The position numbers were made by a program, and so were the translations under genes. Below are positions 37,381 to 50,428 of a stretch of DNA of 64,000 nt, piece by piece. This DNA comes from Ampelocalamus luodianensis (taxonomy: Eukaryota > Streptophyta > Magnoliopsida > Poales > Poaceae). Where the stretch lies: contig CM070620.1 in NCBI GenBank assembly GCA_036346255.1, positions 29,509,609 through 29,573,608 on the forward strand, written 5' to 3'. Each line of letters starts with the position of its first letter. Within the stretch, counting starts at the first letter, position 1. The notes beneath the pieces were generated by a model. The model was not told the origin of the DNA. It worked only from the letters and a program-made list of their open reading frames with translations, and did no database searches.

Positions 37381-38979
37381 TGAAGGGATACGGGTAGGCT
37401 ACGCTAGCAACAAATCAAAATTTCTACCACGTAAACCAGGATACAAAGCAAGTTAGATGATCACAGATCATTACCACCAGACGCGTAGTGCAGCGGAAGT
37501 AGAGTCGGAGTAGACTAGTCCGACGAAGAACGCGCTGATGTAGTGGTCATAGAAGATCGTCCAATGTCCTCGTAGTCGATCGTCTCCTCCAGCAACCTCT
37601 GTGGTTCCTTGTGAAGATTGCGGATCGTCCTTAGCGCAACAGCGACCACAATAACGCCTCTACGGTATCCACACGTCCAGAGAGGGAACAACCGTACGCC
37701 GATGTGCTAGCACCAAGTCGCACGGGAAGGCTCTCTCAAGAAGATGACGGCTAGGGTTTTGGTGGAAACAACTCACGTGTCTCTATCGCCTCACCCCACT
37801 AGCCTCAAGCATCTCCTTATATATAGTGCCCCGTGTCGGATCCTATCCGAACACATTTGACGAATCGTCTTCGTACTGGTTTGTTTCATCCCATTAAGTG
37901 TGTGACCCGTTAGGTTTATGTGTAATCGGTTGTGACTCGAAAACCCTTTCTGACCACGAGTCGTAGCGGTTCCTAGCAGGACATAACGATTCCCGAAAAC
38001 ACACAAATTATATTGGACGAACCTTAATGCAATATGATCTACGACTAGGTCCTCATCACTTATGACCAGGTCCTATCTTTATACGACCAGTTCGCACTCG
38101 GTCACGACCAGTTCGTAACTCCTCACGACCAGGTTTCGACCACTCTATGATTTCGTTCGATCAGTCTACGACTTGCTCGTATCGCCATACGACTTGTCTG
38201 GATCTGATTGAACTAAGCGACTTACTCTAGTATTCTCCCTTTGCCTCACGATATCTGGTTTGAACTCCAGGTGAGATAATGTGTCATCTATGGACTGTTC
38301 AATACTTTCTCGATCGAGTTGTCGGATAACTTTATGTGGTCGAACACTTCGACCACTAGTGGCATGGCTATGCACTTTCTTTATCCGACCACTTCGAGGG
38401 GCCTAGAGACATTTCTCCCGTTATGTTAGGAGGGGCAAATCTCATATCCGACCAGTCACATCCCTTTGCATGTTTCATAGCATACCCGAAAGGTACCTTT
38501 ATAACTACCCGGTTACGAGTAGCGTTTGGTAACCCCTAAGAGTGCTGTTACACATGTAGGGAACCATGCTGATCTCAGATCTAAGGATTATACATCATCA
38601 TTGCTTGAGACCAACTAATGACACACAGAATCATAACAATCTCAATAGTGTCTCAAGGTGGGTTAATCCAACCCCATGTTCTCTAACATGTGTTCACATT
38701 ATTGATTCGATATCCCTATATCCATGACCGGTGAAACATAGTCATCAATCAATATACGCTGGTCATAGAGTCACTGGTGTTCCAATCAGTGACATTCGAC
38801 CAGGGATACCTTTAGAACGACATCATACAAGTCGAAGAGTTTCACCAACAAGTCACATACTCGTTGATCTTCAGAACTAACGATTCATTCAAGGAACATA
38901 ATAACATTTATTCAAGAACTCATAAATATAGGCGTGATACAATCATCTCCATGATTGCCTCCAGGGCATATCAACAACA
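37381..38979 (-). repeat. 3' LTR of the copia element
   Basis: 1599 bp, beginning (plus strand) TGAAGGGATACGGGTAGG and ending GGCATATCAACAACA. It is collinear with 44497-44726 and 49374-50328. A short ORF inside (38166-38375) is mirrored in the other LTR and is not a gene. Confidence 0.85.
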
Positions 38980-38990
38980 ATCTCCCACTT
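38980..38990 (-). promoter_or_regulatory. Polypurine tract of the copia element
   Basis: On the minus strand AAGTGGGAGAT lies immediately before the TGTTG start of the 3' LTR, the expected primer site for plus-strand DNA synthesis. Confidence 0.75.
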
Positions 38991-38999
38991 GCACTAGAG

Positions 39000-40997
39000 T
39001 CAATCATATAGGTATCGAATACCCATAGCTCTTGTGTGCGCCTCATGCTTAGGTTGCGGGAGAGGTTTTGTCAACGGATCAGCAATATTCAAATCTGTGT
39101 GCACTTTGCATATCTTCACATCACCTCTCTCAACGATCTCACGAATAATGTGATATCGCCGAAGAATATGCTTGGACTTTTGATGCGATCTAGGCTCCTT
39201 TGCTTGTGCAATGGTCCCACTATTATCACAATAGAGGTCCATTGGACTGAAGGCACTCGAAACCACACCCAGCTCATTAATGAAATTTTTAATCCATACG
39301 ACCTCTTTCGCAGCTTTCGAAGCCGCAATGTACTCAGTCTCTGTTGTAGAATCAGCGACCGTTCCCTGCTTGGAACTTTTCTAGCTTACTGCTCCTCCAT
39401 TTAAACAAAACACAAACCCTGATTGCGATCTGAAATCATCCTTGTCGGTTTGGAAGCTAGTATCGGTGTAACCATTTACGACCAGCTCTTCCTCACCACC
39501 AAATACAAGTAATGCATCCTTAGTCCTTCTTAAGTACTTAAGGATATTCTTGACTGCTATCCAGTGACCTTCACCTGGATCTGACTGATATCTGCTCGTA
39601 ACACTTAGAGCATATGACACATCTGGTCGTGTGCACAACATGGCATACATGATATATCCGATAGCCGAAGCATATGGAATTCTACTCATTTTGTCTCGCT
39701 CATCAGTGGTCGTAGGGCACTGAGTCTTGCTAAGATTAGCACCATGTGACATGGGCAAGAAATCCTTTTTGGAATCTTGCAAGTTGAACCGTTTCAACAC
39801 CTTGTCAATGTACATGTCTTGGCTTAATCCAATTAGCCTCTTAAATCTATCTCTATAGATCCTTATACTAAGAATATATGCTGCATCTCCTAAATCTTTC
39901 ATTGAGAAACTATTTCTTAATGAAGTTTTAACAGATTCAAGCATTGGAATTTCATTTCCGACCAGTAGTATGTCATCTACATACAAGATCAGAAACACAA
40001 GCTTGCTCCCACTAACTTTCTTGTAAACACAAGGTTCTTCTTCGTTCTTGATGAAGTCAAACCCTTTGACCACTTCATCAAAATGAATGTTCCAACTCCG
40101 AGATGCTTGCTTTAATCCATAGATGAACTTCTTAAGCTTGCATACCTTTCTAGTTTCCTTTGGATCGACAAAACCTTCAGGCTGTGTCATATACACATCC
40201 TCACTTAGGTTTCCATTTAGGAAAGCCGTTTTGACATCCATCTGCCATATCTCATAATCAAAATATGCAGCAATAACTAGAATGATCCGGATAGACTTAA
40301 GCATAGCGACAGGAGAGAAGGTTTCATCATAATCAACACCTTGAATTTGTTTGAAATCCTTCGCAACTAGTCGTGACTTATGAATGTGAATATTTCCATC
40401 CATATCTATCTTTTTCTTAAAAATCCACTTGCACTCAATGGTTTTAACACCATCAGGTGCATCAACCAAGTTCCAAACTTGATTGTCTTGCATGGACTTC
40501 ATTTCGGATCTCATGGCCTCAAGCCATGACTCAGAGTCTGGGTCTACCATCGCTTCCGAATAAGTATTAGGCTCATTATTATTCATTAATAAAACGTTAT
40601 GTCCATACCTTATAGGCAATTGATGTGGCCTTTTAGATCTACGTGGGGCTGATGCTTCATCTACAGGTTCAACAACATTTTGTTCATCCTGTAGAGGCTC
40701 AGTAGGAGTTAAAACATTTTCGGATATTTCTTGAATTTCTTCGAGTTGCACCTTACTCACACTGACTCCTTTGGAAAGAAACTCCTTTTCCAAGAAGACA
40801 CCATTACGGGCAACAAACACTTTGTTTTCATCCCGCTTATAAAAGTAATATTCTTTAGTTTCCTTAGGATACCCTACAAAGAAGCACTTATCGGACTTGG
40901 GTGTGAGTTTATCAGACGTCAAACATTTGGGTGTGAGTTTATCAGACGTTAAACATTTGACATATGCCTCACAACCCCATACCTTAAGAAAAGACAA
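39000..40997 (-). pseudogene. Copia reverse transcriptase and RNase H region
   Basis: The stretch 40997-39381 is one open frame spanning the end of integrase and the reverse transcriptase. 'WIFKKK' and 'ARDYDETFSP'-type motifs are present (here VDYDETFSPVA), then 'WQMDVKTAFLNG' and the catalytic YVDD in 'LILYVDDILLVGN'. RNase H follows, with a TAG replacing the tryptophan codon expected after GGAVS near 39381 and a frame change before 'DLYCDNSGTIAQAKE'. The region ends with 'HTDLNIADPLTKPL' and a stop at 39000. A 30-bp direct duplication near 40900-40960 repeats the codons for KCLTSDKLTP. These defects prevent a full polyprotein. Confidence 0.88.
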
Positions 40998-41049
40998 ACC
41001 GGGACACTTCCCGGTCCATATCTCATATGATGTCTTCTCTACTATTTTT

Positions 41050-41900
41050 TTATGAAACCCTATTTAAAGTGAAAGCCGCTGTTTCTAGAGCGTATCCCCA
41101 GAACTGCAATGGAAGATCAGATTGGCTCATCATTGACCGAACCATGTCCAACAATGTTCGGTTCTGTCGTTGAGACACCCCATTCCATTGAGGCGTTCCC
41201 GGCGAAGTGAGTTGTGGAACAATTCCACACTTCTTTAGATGATCACCAAACTCATGGCTCAAATATTCACCTCCACGATCTGATCGTAGACATTTGATTG
41301 TCTTGTCAAGTTGATTTTATACCTCATTCTGAAATTCCTTGAACATTTCAAAGGATTCTGACTTATGTCTCATCAAGTAGACATAGTCATATCTGCTGAA
41401 ATCATCAGTAAAAGTTATGAAGTACTGAAAACCACCTCTGGCCGAAGTGCTCATAGGTCCACATACATCCGAATGTACAAGGGCCAACAAGTCACTCGCC
41501 CTTTCACCTCTGGTCGTGAAAGGTGCCTTTGTCATCTTGCCAAGTAAACAAGATTCACATGTTTCAAATGATTGAAAATCAAATGAAGTTAGAAGACCAT
41601 CTTTATGGAGCTTCATCATGCGCTTCTCATTATATGACCTAGTCGACAATGCCAGATAAAAGTGGGATTCAATTCATTGGGTCGAAGTCTCTTAGCATTA
41701 ACGTTATAAATAGGCATATCCTCAAGATTCAAAACATACAATCCATTCACCAATGGAGCATGGCCATAAAGCATATATTCAAAATAAATTGAACAACAAT
41801 TGTTCTTTATTCTGAATTCATAACCTTCTGCTCCTAAGCATGAAGCATAAATAATATTTTTGCTTAAGGCTGGAACATAATAACAATTATTTAGTTCCAT
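41050..41900 (-). pseudogene. Copia integrase region, broken
   Basis: Three overlapping frames cover the pre-integrase domain ('WHCRLGH' and 'CESCLLGKM', an HHCC zinc site), the catalytic core ('HSDVCGPM', 'FITFTDDFSRY') and the last third of the core ('SPGTPQWNGVSQRQNRTL', where the catalytic glutamate position reads Q rather than E in the family E-R-x-N pattern). Frameshifts near 41640, 41310 and 41270, and a further break near 41045, separate them. The enzyme would insert copia DNA; here it is inactive. Confidence 0.82.
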
Positions 41901-42018
41901 AACTAATCCTGAAGGTAAAGCTAATGGTAAGTGCCAGCACTAATGCAAGAACTCTTGCTCCATTGCCTACTCGAAGATCAACATATCCTCTTGCCAAGCT
42001 TTTACTCCTTATTAGTCC

Positions 42019-42981
42019 CTACATCGAATTGCAAATATGAGCAACCGATCCGGTATCAAATACCCAAGAACTGGTCAGAGAAGTGGCAAGATTAATTTGT
42101 ATAACATTTATACCTGAACTGGAAGTCACACTTCCTTTGTTCTTATTCGTTTCTGCCAAGTACTTCTTGCAATTTCTCTTCCAATGCCCAGTCTCATGAC
42201 AATGGTAACATTCTGTGTCAGGATTAGGACCCAGTTTAAGATTCTTAAGCTTAGCCTTGAGACTCTTGATCTTATCTTTAGTCTTTCCTTTGCCTTTTCC
42301 CTTTCCCGACTTACCCTTCTTCTTGAAGGCTGTAGTCTTTTGAACCATCATCACATGATTGGAACTTTTCTTGATGCTCTCCTCAGCACCCTTAAGCATA
42401 CCATGTAACTTGGTCATTGATTTCTCTATGCCATTCATATGAAAATTCAGTATGATGGGCTCAAAGCTCACAGGGAGCGATTGGAGAATCACATCAGTAG
42501 CCAACTCTTGGCTAAGGGGAAAACCAAGCTTTTCCGAGCTCTCAATGAGACCAATCATCTTGATCACATGAGGACTGACCAGGTTACCTTCTGACAGCCT
42601 GCAAGAAAATAATGCCTTAGAGGTATTGTACCTCTCTGCCCTTGCTTGATCCTGAAACATACCCTTTAGACTCACAATCATATTGTAAGCATCCGTGGTC
42701 TCATATTGCTTCTGAAACTCAGAGTTCATGGTTGCAAGTATTAGGCAGTGCACATCGACTGCGTTATTGCAATGCTTCGCATAAGCATTCTTTACAGCTC
42801 GAGTAGCATCAGCACTCGGTTCCTCAAGATAGGGATTCTCTAGAACATATTCCTTCTTTTCTTGTTTGAGAACAATTCTCAGATTACAAAACCAGTCAAT
42901 GAAATTTGAACCATTCAACTTTTTCTTTTCAAGAATAGATCGCAAATTAAAGGTAGGTGCAGAAGAAGTAGTAGGTGCCAT
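42019..42981 (-). pseudogene. Copia gag and start of protease
   Basis: An ATG at 42981 opens 320 codons. The N-terminal part reads 'LNGSNFIDWFCNLRIVL', the typical copia gag capsid start, followed by a Lys/Gly-rich stretch and a CCHC zinc knuckle (CYHCHETGHWKRNC). The frame ends just after the protease active-site motif in 'WVFDTGSVAHI'. Length and order are normal for gag plus the protease beginning. The remaining protease is out of frame (about 42018-41900). Confidence 0.88.
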
Positions 42982-44482
42982 GATCTACAAAAGAAAATAT
43001 ATGCAAAGATTCAGCACTATGTTTATGAAAGATCTTCTATTAATCACTCATGTCAGTGGTTATGTTCGACTGCACCACGACACCGCCAGATCATCATACG
43101 ATTAAATTCAACTCGGTCGTATCACCATACGACCAGTGGTCAAACTCAACTTAACAATAGATAATAAAAGATACTCCCACTATAAACCATGTTTCCCTCA
43201 AACAACATATAGTGTGTCCAAGATCCATAACTCATTAAGTTCTAGTGAGCTTTGGCATCACTGCTAGAAACCTAGTGATTTAAGGTAGGCAACCTCTTGC
43301 CAATCATATCGCATATGACTCTTATTTGTTGGGTGGTATCTTTATGCCCTGGCTACCAATACCATGCCTCAAGGCCCAAAACTATTTTGATAGCCTTGTC
43401 AATTCAAACCAACACTATGCATGTGGGTGTCCGACACCCACCTTATCTTATTAAGATAGTTAATGGCACCCCACTTTGGTAGACCTGCCAATTAACGATC
43501 AAAATCGTGATAGGTGCAACAATTGGAAAGGCGTCAATTTTACTTAATTTTCTTGAGGGATACTATTCTATCATGTCAAAACATATAATGATAAAATATG
43601 ATCAAACAACATAACAGGAATAAACATAAACATTCACAGATAATCAAATTAAACTGTGAAATAGTATGACCCTTAACATGTCGATCTCCATTAGCATACT
43701 TCCTGTTGTCCGACCATCATGCTTGAAGTCTCCGACTGCATTCATCTACTAAGCATTTACTCCTAAAAGCTAGTAAAGAATTACATAGGATAATTTCAAG
43801 CATCACAAGTCGGTACGCAGGCCGTTATACAACAATATGTAGCTCGATGGCTATCTCACAACATGACACGCAGGCCATGAAAATCCATTCATGCATCACA
43901 TACACAATGGGCCATACTATTCACATCAAACCGTGCAAAAACAAGTTATGCATAGAATCCAATTCTATCAGGCAACATGAACACATATTATCTATAATGC
44001 ACGGTACGAAAACCCAGCATGGCGGTCCCGGTTAGCGGGCGGGGTTCGAAGGGGTGGCGCCCCTCGCTGGTCGAGGGCAGTGCTCTCGGAAAATTTTCCC
44101 GAGACATGAATCTTATTCACATATCCGAGCCTTGGAAATCATCGGATTAATCATATTAACCCTGTTCCGAACCAATCTGATCACTGCCTTGATACGACCA
44201 CACACTACGACATAGTCCGATGGCGGAATTCCGACCGGTAGGAGTATCATGCAAGGTAGTCGAAAAACAAGTCGAGTAAATCATATAGTGCTCTTAATTT
44301 GTGCCTCCTCGAAAAACCCATCTACTATCGCCGATCATTGATCGATCCTATCGACCAGTGCCTAGATCGTTTCATCCATATGAGCCAATCTAGGTTATCA
44401 GACCAAACCAGTAATAGATCCAATCTACTACTGCCACATAACCAGTATATGTGACCGATCTAGATCAAAAACTATGCAGGAT
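42982..44482 (-). other. Untranslated leader of the copia element
   Basis: About 1.5 kb between gag and the primer binding site without a reading frame of note. It includes a GC-rich island near 44025-44110 ('gcggtcccggttagcggg'). No captured gene was recognised. Confidence 0.55.
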
Positions 44483-44495
44483 GGCTCTGATACCA
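44483..44495 (-). promoter_or_regulatory. tRNA-Met primer binding site of the copia element
   Basis: The minus strand reads TGGTATCAGAGCC one base after the end of the 5' LTR. This is complementary to the 3' end of plant initiator tRNA-Met, the usual primer of such elements. Confidence 0.9.
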
Positions 44496-44496
44496 C

Positions 44497-44726
44497 TAAA
44501 GGGATACGGGTAGGCTACACTAGCAACAATTCAAAATTATCTACCACGTAAACCAGGATGCCAAGCAAGTTAGACGATCACAGATAATTACCACCAGACG
44601 CGCAGTGCAGCGGAAGTAGAGTCAGAGCAGCCTAATCCGACGAAGAACGCGCCGATGTAGTGGTCGTAGATGATCGTCCAACGTCCTCGTAGTCGATCGT
44701 CTCCTCCAGCAATCTCTGCAGTTCCT
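44497..44726 (-). repeat. 5' LTR of the copia element, inner segment
   Basis: It matches 37381-37616 of the other LTR and stops abruptly after 'ctctgcagttcct'. The first base pair of the border is changed (TAAAGGG against TGAAGGG). Confidence 0.85.
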
Positions 44727-47700
44727 CTGGAAATAATAGCGTACATTAGCATCTCATTAGCATCTCATTAATAAAGAGATTTATTATGCATCTCATTAGC
44801 ATGCATCATGTTTTAAAATTTTTTATTTTAATAGCGTACTTGAAAAATCTCAAAATACATATGGAACCTACACTTTAAATTGAACTCCAAACAAAAAAAA
44901 CTGAAACAAATGCTATTAAATATCCTCTGGAAATAATTTATTCAAATAATATATTAATTATCATTAATTAATATATTTTTCCCAAATTTTTGGGATTGGT
45001 TTGAACCCTATAAAAATTCAAACACAATTTCAAGACCAACATTATGTTTGAATTTAAATTATATACTTTATTTCATGAACAGTAGGGTTCAATAATTTTT
45101 ATGGACACTAGACCTACCCAGGAACCCCTGTGATTTATTTCACATTTTTAGGAACTTTATTTCTATTTTTAGCACACTGGTCAAAGTAGGGAAACTAGTT
45201 TAATTCTCAGTCAAAACCTAAACTCAAATTCGAGCACTGTTGGACCGGCTCGAGTCCGACCCGAGTCAATCGGCGAACTGGCTTGACCCAACCCCCTAGC
45301 TGCACCGCACTTGGACCGTCCGATTAAAACTCGATGGCCCAGATCGCGTACCCCTTCGTCACGGCTCGAGCGCCCCTTTTCTAATCCTAGCCATCCATTT
45401 CCGATCCAATGTACCGTATTCCACATCGCCTCCTCTCGCTTTGAGTCACTGCCACACCGGGTCCACATGTCAGGGTCATCCCCTACCTCCCGCTGCGGGC
45501 TCAGAGCGCACGCGCCACGCGGCCGTGCATCCCCGACGCACTCAGAACGGCGATGCTCACGCCGTTAATCCACCGCCTCCATCCACCACTCCTGGAGCTT
45601 CGGCACGCAACGCCGCCTCCATCTCCGTCGTTTCCTGGGGATAATACCCCCTCCTCACCTCACATTGCCGTCACTTCTATGGCCGCCGAGGAGAGGGAAG
45701 CTCCCTTGAGCTCAATTCTCTCGTAAACTTCTCACCTCCGGTGCCCTCAGCTCCTACCTTGCATGTCGTTTCCATTTTGGCTTATGCGAGCTCTTGATTC
45801 TCTTTGTAGCTCCCGAACCGCCACCGGCGCTCTCGGCGAACCCAGAGCGTGCACCGAAGGACCTTGTTCTGCCATTTTCACCTCGGTGAGCTCTTTTTCG
45901 TTTCTTTGCGCGTCACTTCGTGTGCTAGGTTATAAGGAGTAAAACCCCTCATCTTTATGCCGCAATGGCTTAACAGGATTGTCGGATTTTGAAGTTTTAC
46001 GCTTTCTACGACTTCGCCTTCGTCTCCATCTCAGTGGGTGAGCCATTTCTCGATTCCTTTTAGTATGAGCATCTTATGTACCTACCTTACCTAGTCCGAC
46101 CACCTATTGTGTGTTTAATTGCTCAGTTACCTTGTTGTCGTGGAGCCATAGTTGTCGCGGTCACACACGCCAAGAAGCTCCAAAGTGCCCTTCGGTCCTC
46201 TTTTCAACTCGTAGCTTCCTTATGTCCCTAGGAGCATAAGCATGCGTTCTTCTACTTAGCGCGTGTTCCAATTGGCGATTTGCTTTGCCGATTTGCACCG
46301 CCGCCGTTCTTGCGCGCGCTGTGGTTCGTCGCCGCCAAATTTCGCCACCGCTAGGACCGCTTGACTATTGTGGTCCCATCCACGCTCTTAGTTCACGCGG
46401 TCGTGAAGCCTGGCAACGCCGCCACCGTCGGAAAGCGCCGACGCGCCGTTGTTGCCGCCCGTCAACGCATCGTAGCGAGGCGATTAGAAAACCTAATGAC
46501 GTGGTTAAGTGTTGTATTAGCTAATAGAGGAGTCACTTACACGTGGGCCCTTATGCCATGTTAATTGGTTGCGTAAGTTAAAGTTTACACTTTATGTTTA
46601 GAGAAAACGTAATTTCTCAGTAGAAAGATCGAAAATATGTTTTCCTAACTAGAAGACGTTTTTGAGAAATACGCTTTCGGCTTGTACTACTGAAATTGGG
46701 TCAAGGTCGACCGAGTCAACATCGTTCTCCGTGTCCCGCCGTCGTTGACCTCGGCTAGCTGCGTGGCTCATGAGAAAAGGTTAAAATGACATATAAAATT
46801 CGAAATCCATTTATTTGTAAGATGAAAAATATGTATAACTTTGAAAATATATAACTAATTCATTTTAACTCCAAAATGAGTGAAACCACTTCTGATAATT
46901 TTTATTTTTAATGAAATTTGTGTTAAAATTTGTTTCAACCTTGTCTCTGCAGCAGAGAGTATTATTTTGGAAATTGACCCATTAACACTATTATTTTTAC
47001 AATAGAAAAAGGCTGATAACTTTAAAAATTCATAAGTAATTCTTGGAAACTCCAAAAACAGTGAAATCAGTTTTGATAATTTCTATTTCAAATGAACTTA
47101 ATTATAAAAGTGGTTTCAAACTTACCTCTGTCTCCGAAACTATAGTTTGAGGAAAATGATCCAAAAGGGCATTATTTTTACACTATTAATGTTGATAACT
47201 TTAAAAATCAATAACTAAATCAGGAAAACTCCAATTGGAGCAAACTCAACTGTTTTGAACTTGTAATAATATTGCCTATTTATCCATGTAATCCATTTAC
47301 TCACCACTGCCCTACAAATTTTCATCTCATAATTAAATTACATGAATGAAGGCGTATTGAAATCTGAAATTCAAACCACCATAACTTTCATATACTAAAT
47401 CAAAATGAAATAATTCTTTCACCTAAAATCATCTAAAATTATGACTTAGCTAATGTAGAAAAATCATGCATTTTTGAGCATCTTGATTTTTGGAGTATTT
47501 ATCGGTGTTTATATCAGTATTTATTCTTTAGATTCCGAAGCAATTGATATTGACTCTTATGCTACTGAGAGTGAACAACTACTTTTCCAGCAAGGCAAGC
47601 ATCCTTTGAACTTTCTTTTGCATCATATTTTATCACAGTTTTTGTTAAGTCAGTGCAATGATAATTGCTTGCATGCTATTTTGATAATATCGCTATTTTT

Positions 47701-49373
47701 GTGATGAATAGTTAGACACATTCTATTATCTTGTCATTGTGGCTATCCATGAATTATTCCAGTATTGAAATGCTTATGATAGGATGCGTGAAATTATATT
47801 GTTCGGGTTTGCTTAGCCATGCAAGTCTAGAAACGGTAGTCTGATTGTCGGGAATAACCCGACAATTATGGGATAAACACAACTCTCATTATATACTTTT
47901 GTTTCAGATCTTCGTATCTATTTTATGAGTTAAATTTTGACATTTTAAAGAAGTTTTTGGTCTGGACAAGTGTTGGTTAGTGATGGTGCTTTGTGCACGA
48001 GCTTTGGGTAAGTGGTGGACTTGTCTGGACAATTAAAGACCGAACTTTGGGTACCTGCTGTTCGAGCAACACTCGTGCTATCACACGCGATATATGGGTG
48101 TTGTATGGTTAAGTAGGGGGAAGGTTTTGTTGTGTTGAGTCCCACGGTGGTGAAATTGTAAGGGCATAGGACCGAGAAATCCTATGTTTTCCTTTTGGGC
48201 CGATAGGATGGAGACGTTAACGTCTTGTGTTTCCTAGGAGCCCTGGGTTGAGGGACTTAGCTCAATGTGATCTTCTTGCTAAAAATGACCATATCTTGAT
48301 TTGCCCGGCCGGTATACCATAGGAAGTATGCTATATTCGGAGGCATCTGGAGGCTTACGGGCTAATCAAGTCGTGTGGGTAAAGTAGTACACCCCTGCAG
48401 GGTATAAATCTATTCGAATAGCCGTGTCCACGATTATGGACGACCGCTTGAAATCTGTGGCTGCTTATTGTTAGACTTGGAATTAAAATTGTGGTTATAA
48501 CTTGGTGTTGTTATGAATGGGATGTTCATGGTTGTTGTTGTATCAAAGTGGACAGCCACTTTGCCAATTGTATGATTTATTTGTTATTGAATTCATTACT
48601 TGTTCACATGCTTTACTTCTACTTCAAATCTGATTTTGAAATGGCACTTGAAAAACTAGTGTGTGTAGGTTGTACATTGTTGCATCTCTTTCGCAAAACT
48701 AAGCCAATATGAGCCCTTCCTTTGAATGACCTTATGCATAACTATTTTTATTTGTGTAAGACTTGCGAGTACTCTTTGGTACTTAGTCAGATGTTTGCTG
48801 GCTTTTACAGGTGAGGAAGATATTGAGACCGATGAGCTTGTCGGTGTCGATTTAGGCGACACTGATGAGTAGTATGCTATCTCTTAACTCCCAGTCGGTT
48901 GCCGATGGGTTATGGGGGCATACCACTGCTGGCATTTTGGCTTACTTACTTGCTTCCGCTGTTACTTTATGAACTCGTTTAATTTGGCCGGTCGGCCACT
49001 TGTATTAGTTGTAAACTTGGAACTATGATGTATGCCTTTGGTACTATTTATGTATGAGTGTTATATGGATGTGATCAACGTTGTATGAGAGTATGGTTAT
49101 ATTGGTCGCTGATCTTGAGAGCCAATATAAGTCATACTCGCTGATCATGGCTTCCTATTTAACTCACTAAGTGTAGTGCTTGACTTGTTGGGGAACCGAC
49201 AATCATGTAGTACTCGCAGAGGAGCGGCGCGCATGATCGTCGGGGCTCTAGATTTCAGTCAAGCCTCTCATTTAGATTGAGTTAAGTTGGAATCCATTTA
49301 CCGGAGATCCAGAGTTATGTCCTTAAGACCATGCTTAGTTTCGGTCTTACGGAGATAACCCGGGGTCCCCACA
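44727..49373 (+). mobile_element. Truncated Ty3/gypsy LTR inserted in the copia LTR
   Basis: The right end reads GGGGTCCCCAC, the terminal signature of the gypsy LTRs further right. The interior shares 'attcgaatagccgtgtcc' and 'tatggac' (near 48414) with the LTR at 57285-60513 (near 59840). It lacks the TGTAACATCCC left end, so it is truncated. Its GC-rich middle (45300-46450) resembles a transcribed leader but encodes nothing recognisable. At the left junction 'tcctctggaaataat' occurs twice (44722 and 44927), hinting at a rearrangement. No gag or pol is present. Confidence 0.75.
46830..47260. repeat. Three degenerate ~180-bp units inside the gypsy LTR
   Basis: Each unit begins 'tgataactttaaaaattcata' or a variant (near 46833, 47009 and 47190), followed by 'aactccaaaa', 'gtgaaa' and 'ttctgataattt'. 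The third is incomplete. Confidence 0.6.
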
Positions 49374-50328
49374 CGAACCTTAATGCAATATGATCTACGA
49401 CTAGATCCTCATCACTTACGACCAGGTCCTATCTCTATATGACTAGTTTGCACTCGGTCACGACCAGTCCGTAACTCCTTACGACCAGATTTCGACCACT
49501 CTGTGATTTCGTTCGATCAGTCTACGACTTGCTCGTATCACCATACGACTTGTCTGGATCTGATCGAACTAAGTGACTTACTCTAGTATTCTCCCTTTGC
49601 CTCACGATATCTGGTTTGAACTCGAGGTGAGATAATGTGTCATCCATGGACTGTTCAATACTTTCTCGATCGAGTTGTCGGATAACCTTATGTGGCCGGA
49701 CACTTCGACCACTAGTGGCATGGCCATACACTTTCTTTATCCGACCACTTCGAGGGGCCCAGAGACATCTCTCCCGTTATATTAGGAGGGGCAAATCCCA
49801 TATCCGACCGGTCATATCCCTCCGTATGTTTCATAGCATACTCGAAAGCTACCTTTATAACTACCCAGTTACGAGTAGCGTTTAGCAACCCCTAAGAGTG
49901 CTATTACACATGTAGGAAACCATGCTGATCTCAGGTCTAAGAATTATACATCATCATTGCTTGAGACCAACTAATGACACATAGAATCATAACAATCTCA
50001 ATTGTGTCTCAAGGTGGGTCAATCCAACCCCATGTTCTCTAACATGTGTTCACATTATTGATTCGATATCCCTATATCCATGACCGGTGAAACATGGTCA
50101 TCAATCAATATATGCGCTGGTCGTAGAGTCAGTGGTGTTCCGATCAGTGACATTCGACCAGGGATACTTTTAGAACGACATCATACAAGTCGAAGAGTTT
50201 CACCAACAAGTCACATACTTGTTGATCTTTAGAACTAACGATTCATTCAAGGAACATAATAACATTTATTTAAGAACTCATAAACATAGAATCATCTCTA
50301 TGATTGCTTTCAGGGCATATCACCAACA
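49374..50328 (-). repeat. 5' LTR of the copia element, outer segment
   Basis: It resumes at 'acgaaccttaatgcaatatg', matching 38017-38979 of the other LTR, and ends GGCATATCACCAACA. About 400 bp of the LTR (equivalent to 37617-38016) are missing at the insertion point. Confidence 0.85.
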
Positions 50329-50396
50329 GATGTAACGGTCAAGATTTATATTAGCACCTTAGCACTGAATTATCCATTAGCACTAGATACGTCCCC
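50329..50396. mobile_element. Right part of the split MITE
   Basis: It ends 'attagcactagatacgtcccc', the inverted partner of 37181-37200, and abuts an (AT)n run at 50397 to about 50425. Confidence 0.8.

Positions 50397-50428
<32 letters not shown>

Larger units (their letters stand above)
37381..50328 (-). mobile_element. Ty1/copia retrotransposon with a gypsy LTR inside its 5' LTR
   Basis: Minus-strand order is 5' LTR (50328-44497, interrupted), primer binding site, gag, protease, integrase, reverse transcriptase, RNase H, polypurine tract and 3' LTR (38979-37381). Integrase before reverse transcriptase defines copia. LTRs start TGTTG on the coding strand. The two LTRs differ at many positions, and coding frames contain stops, so the insertion is not recent. 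Flanking GATCC (37376-37380) and GATGT (50329-50333) could be a worn 5-bp duplication. Confidence 0.9.

Noticed and set aside
38166..38375. 69-codon ORF also present at 49522-49731
   Set aside because: Both lie in the two copia LTRs at the same place, so it is shared LTR sequence, not a gene.
44483..44495. tRNA gene suggested by the TGGTATCAGAGCC motif (also 52266-52278)
   Set aside because: Only the primer-binding complement of the tRNA 3' end is present; no cloverleaf surrounds it.
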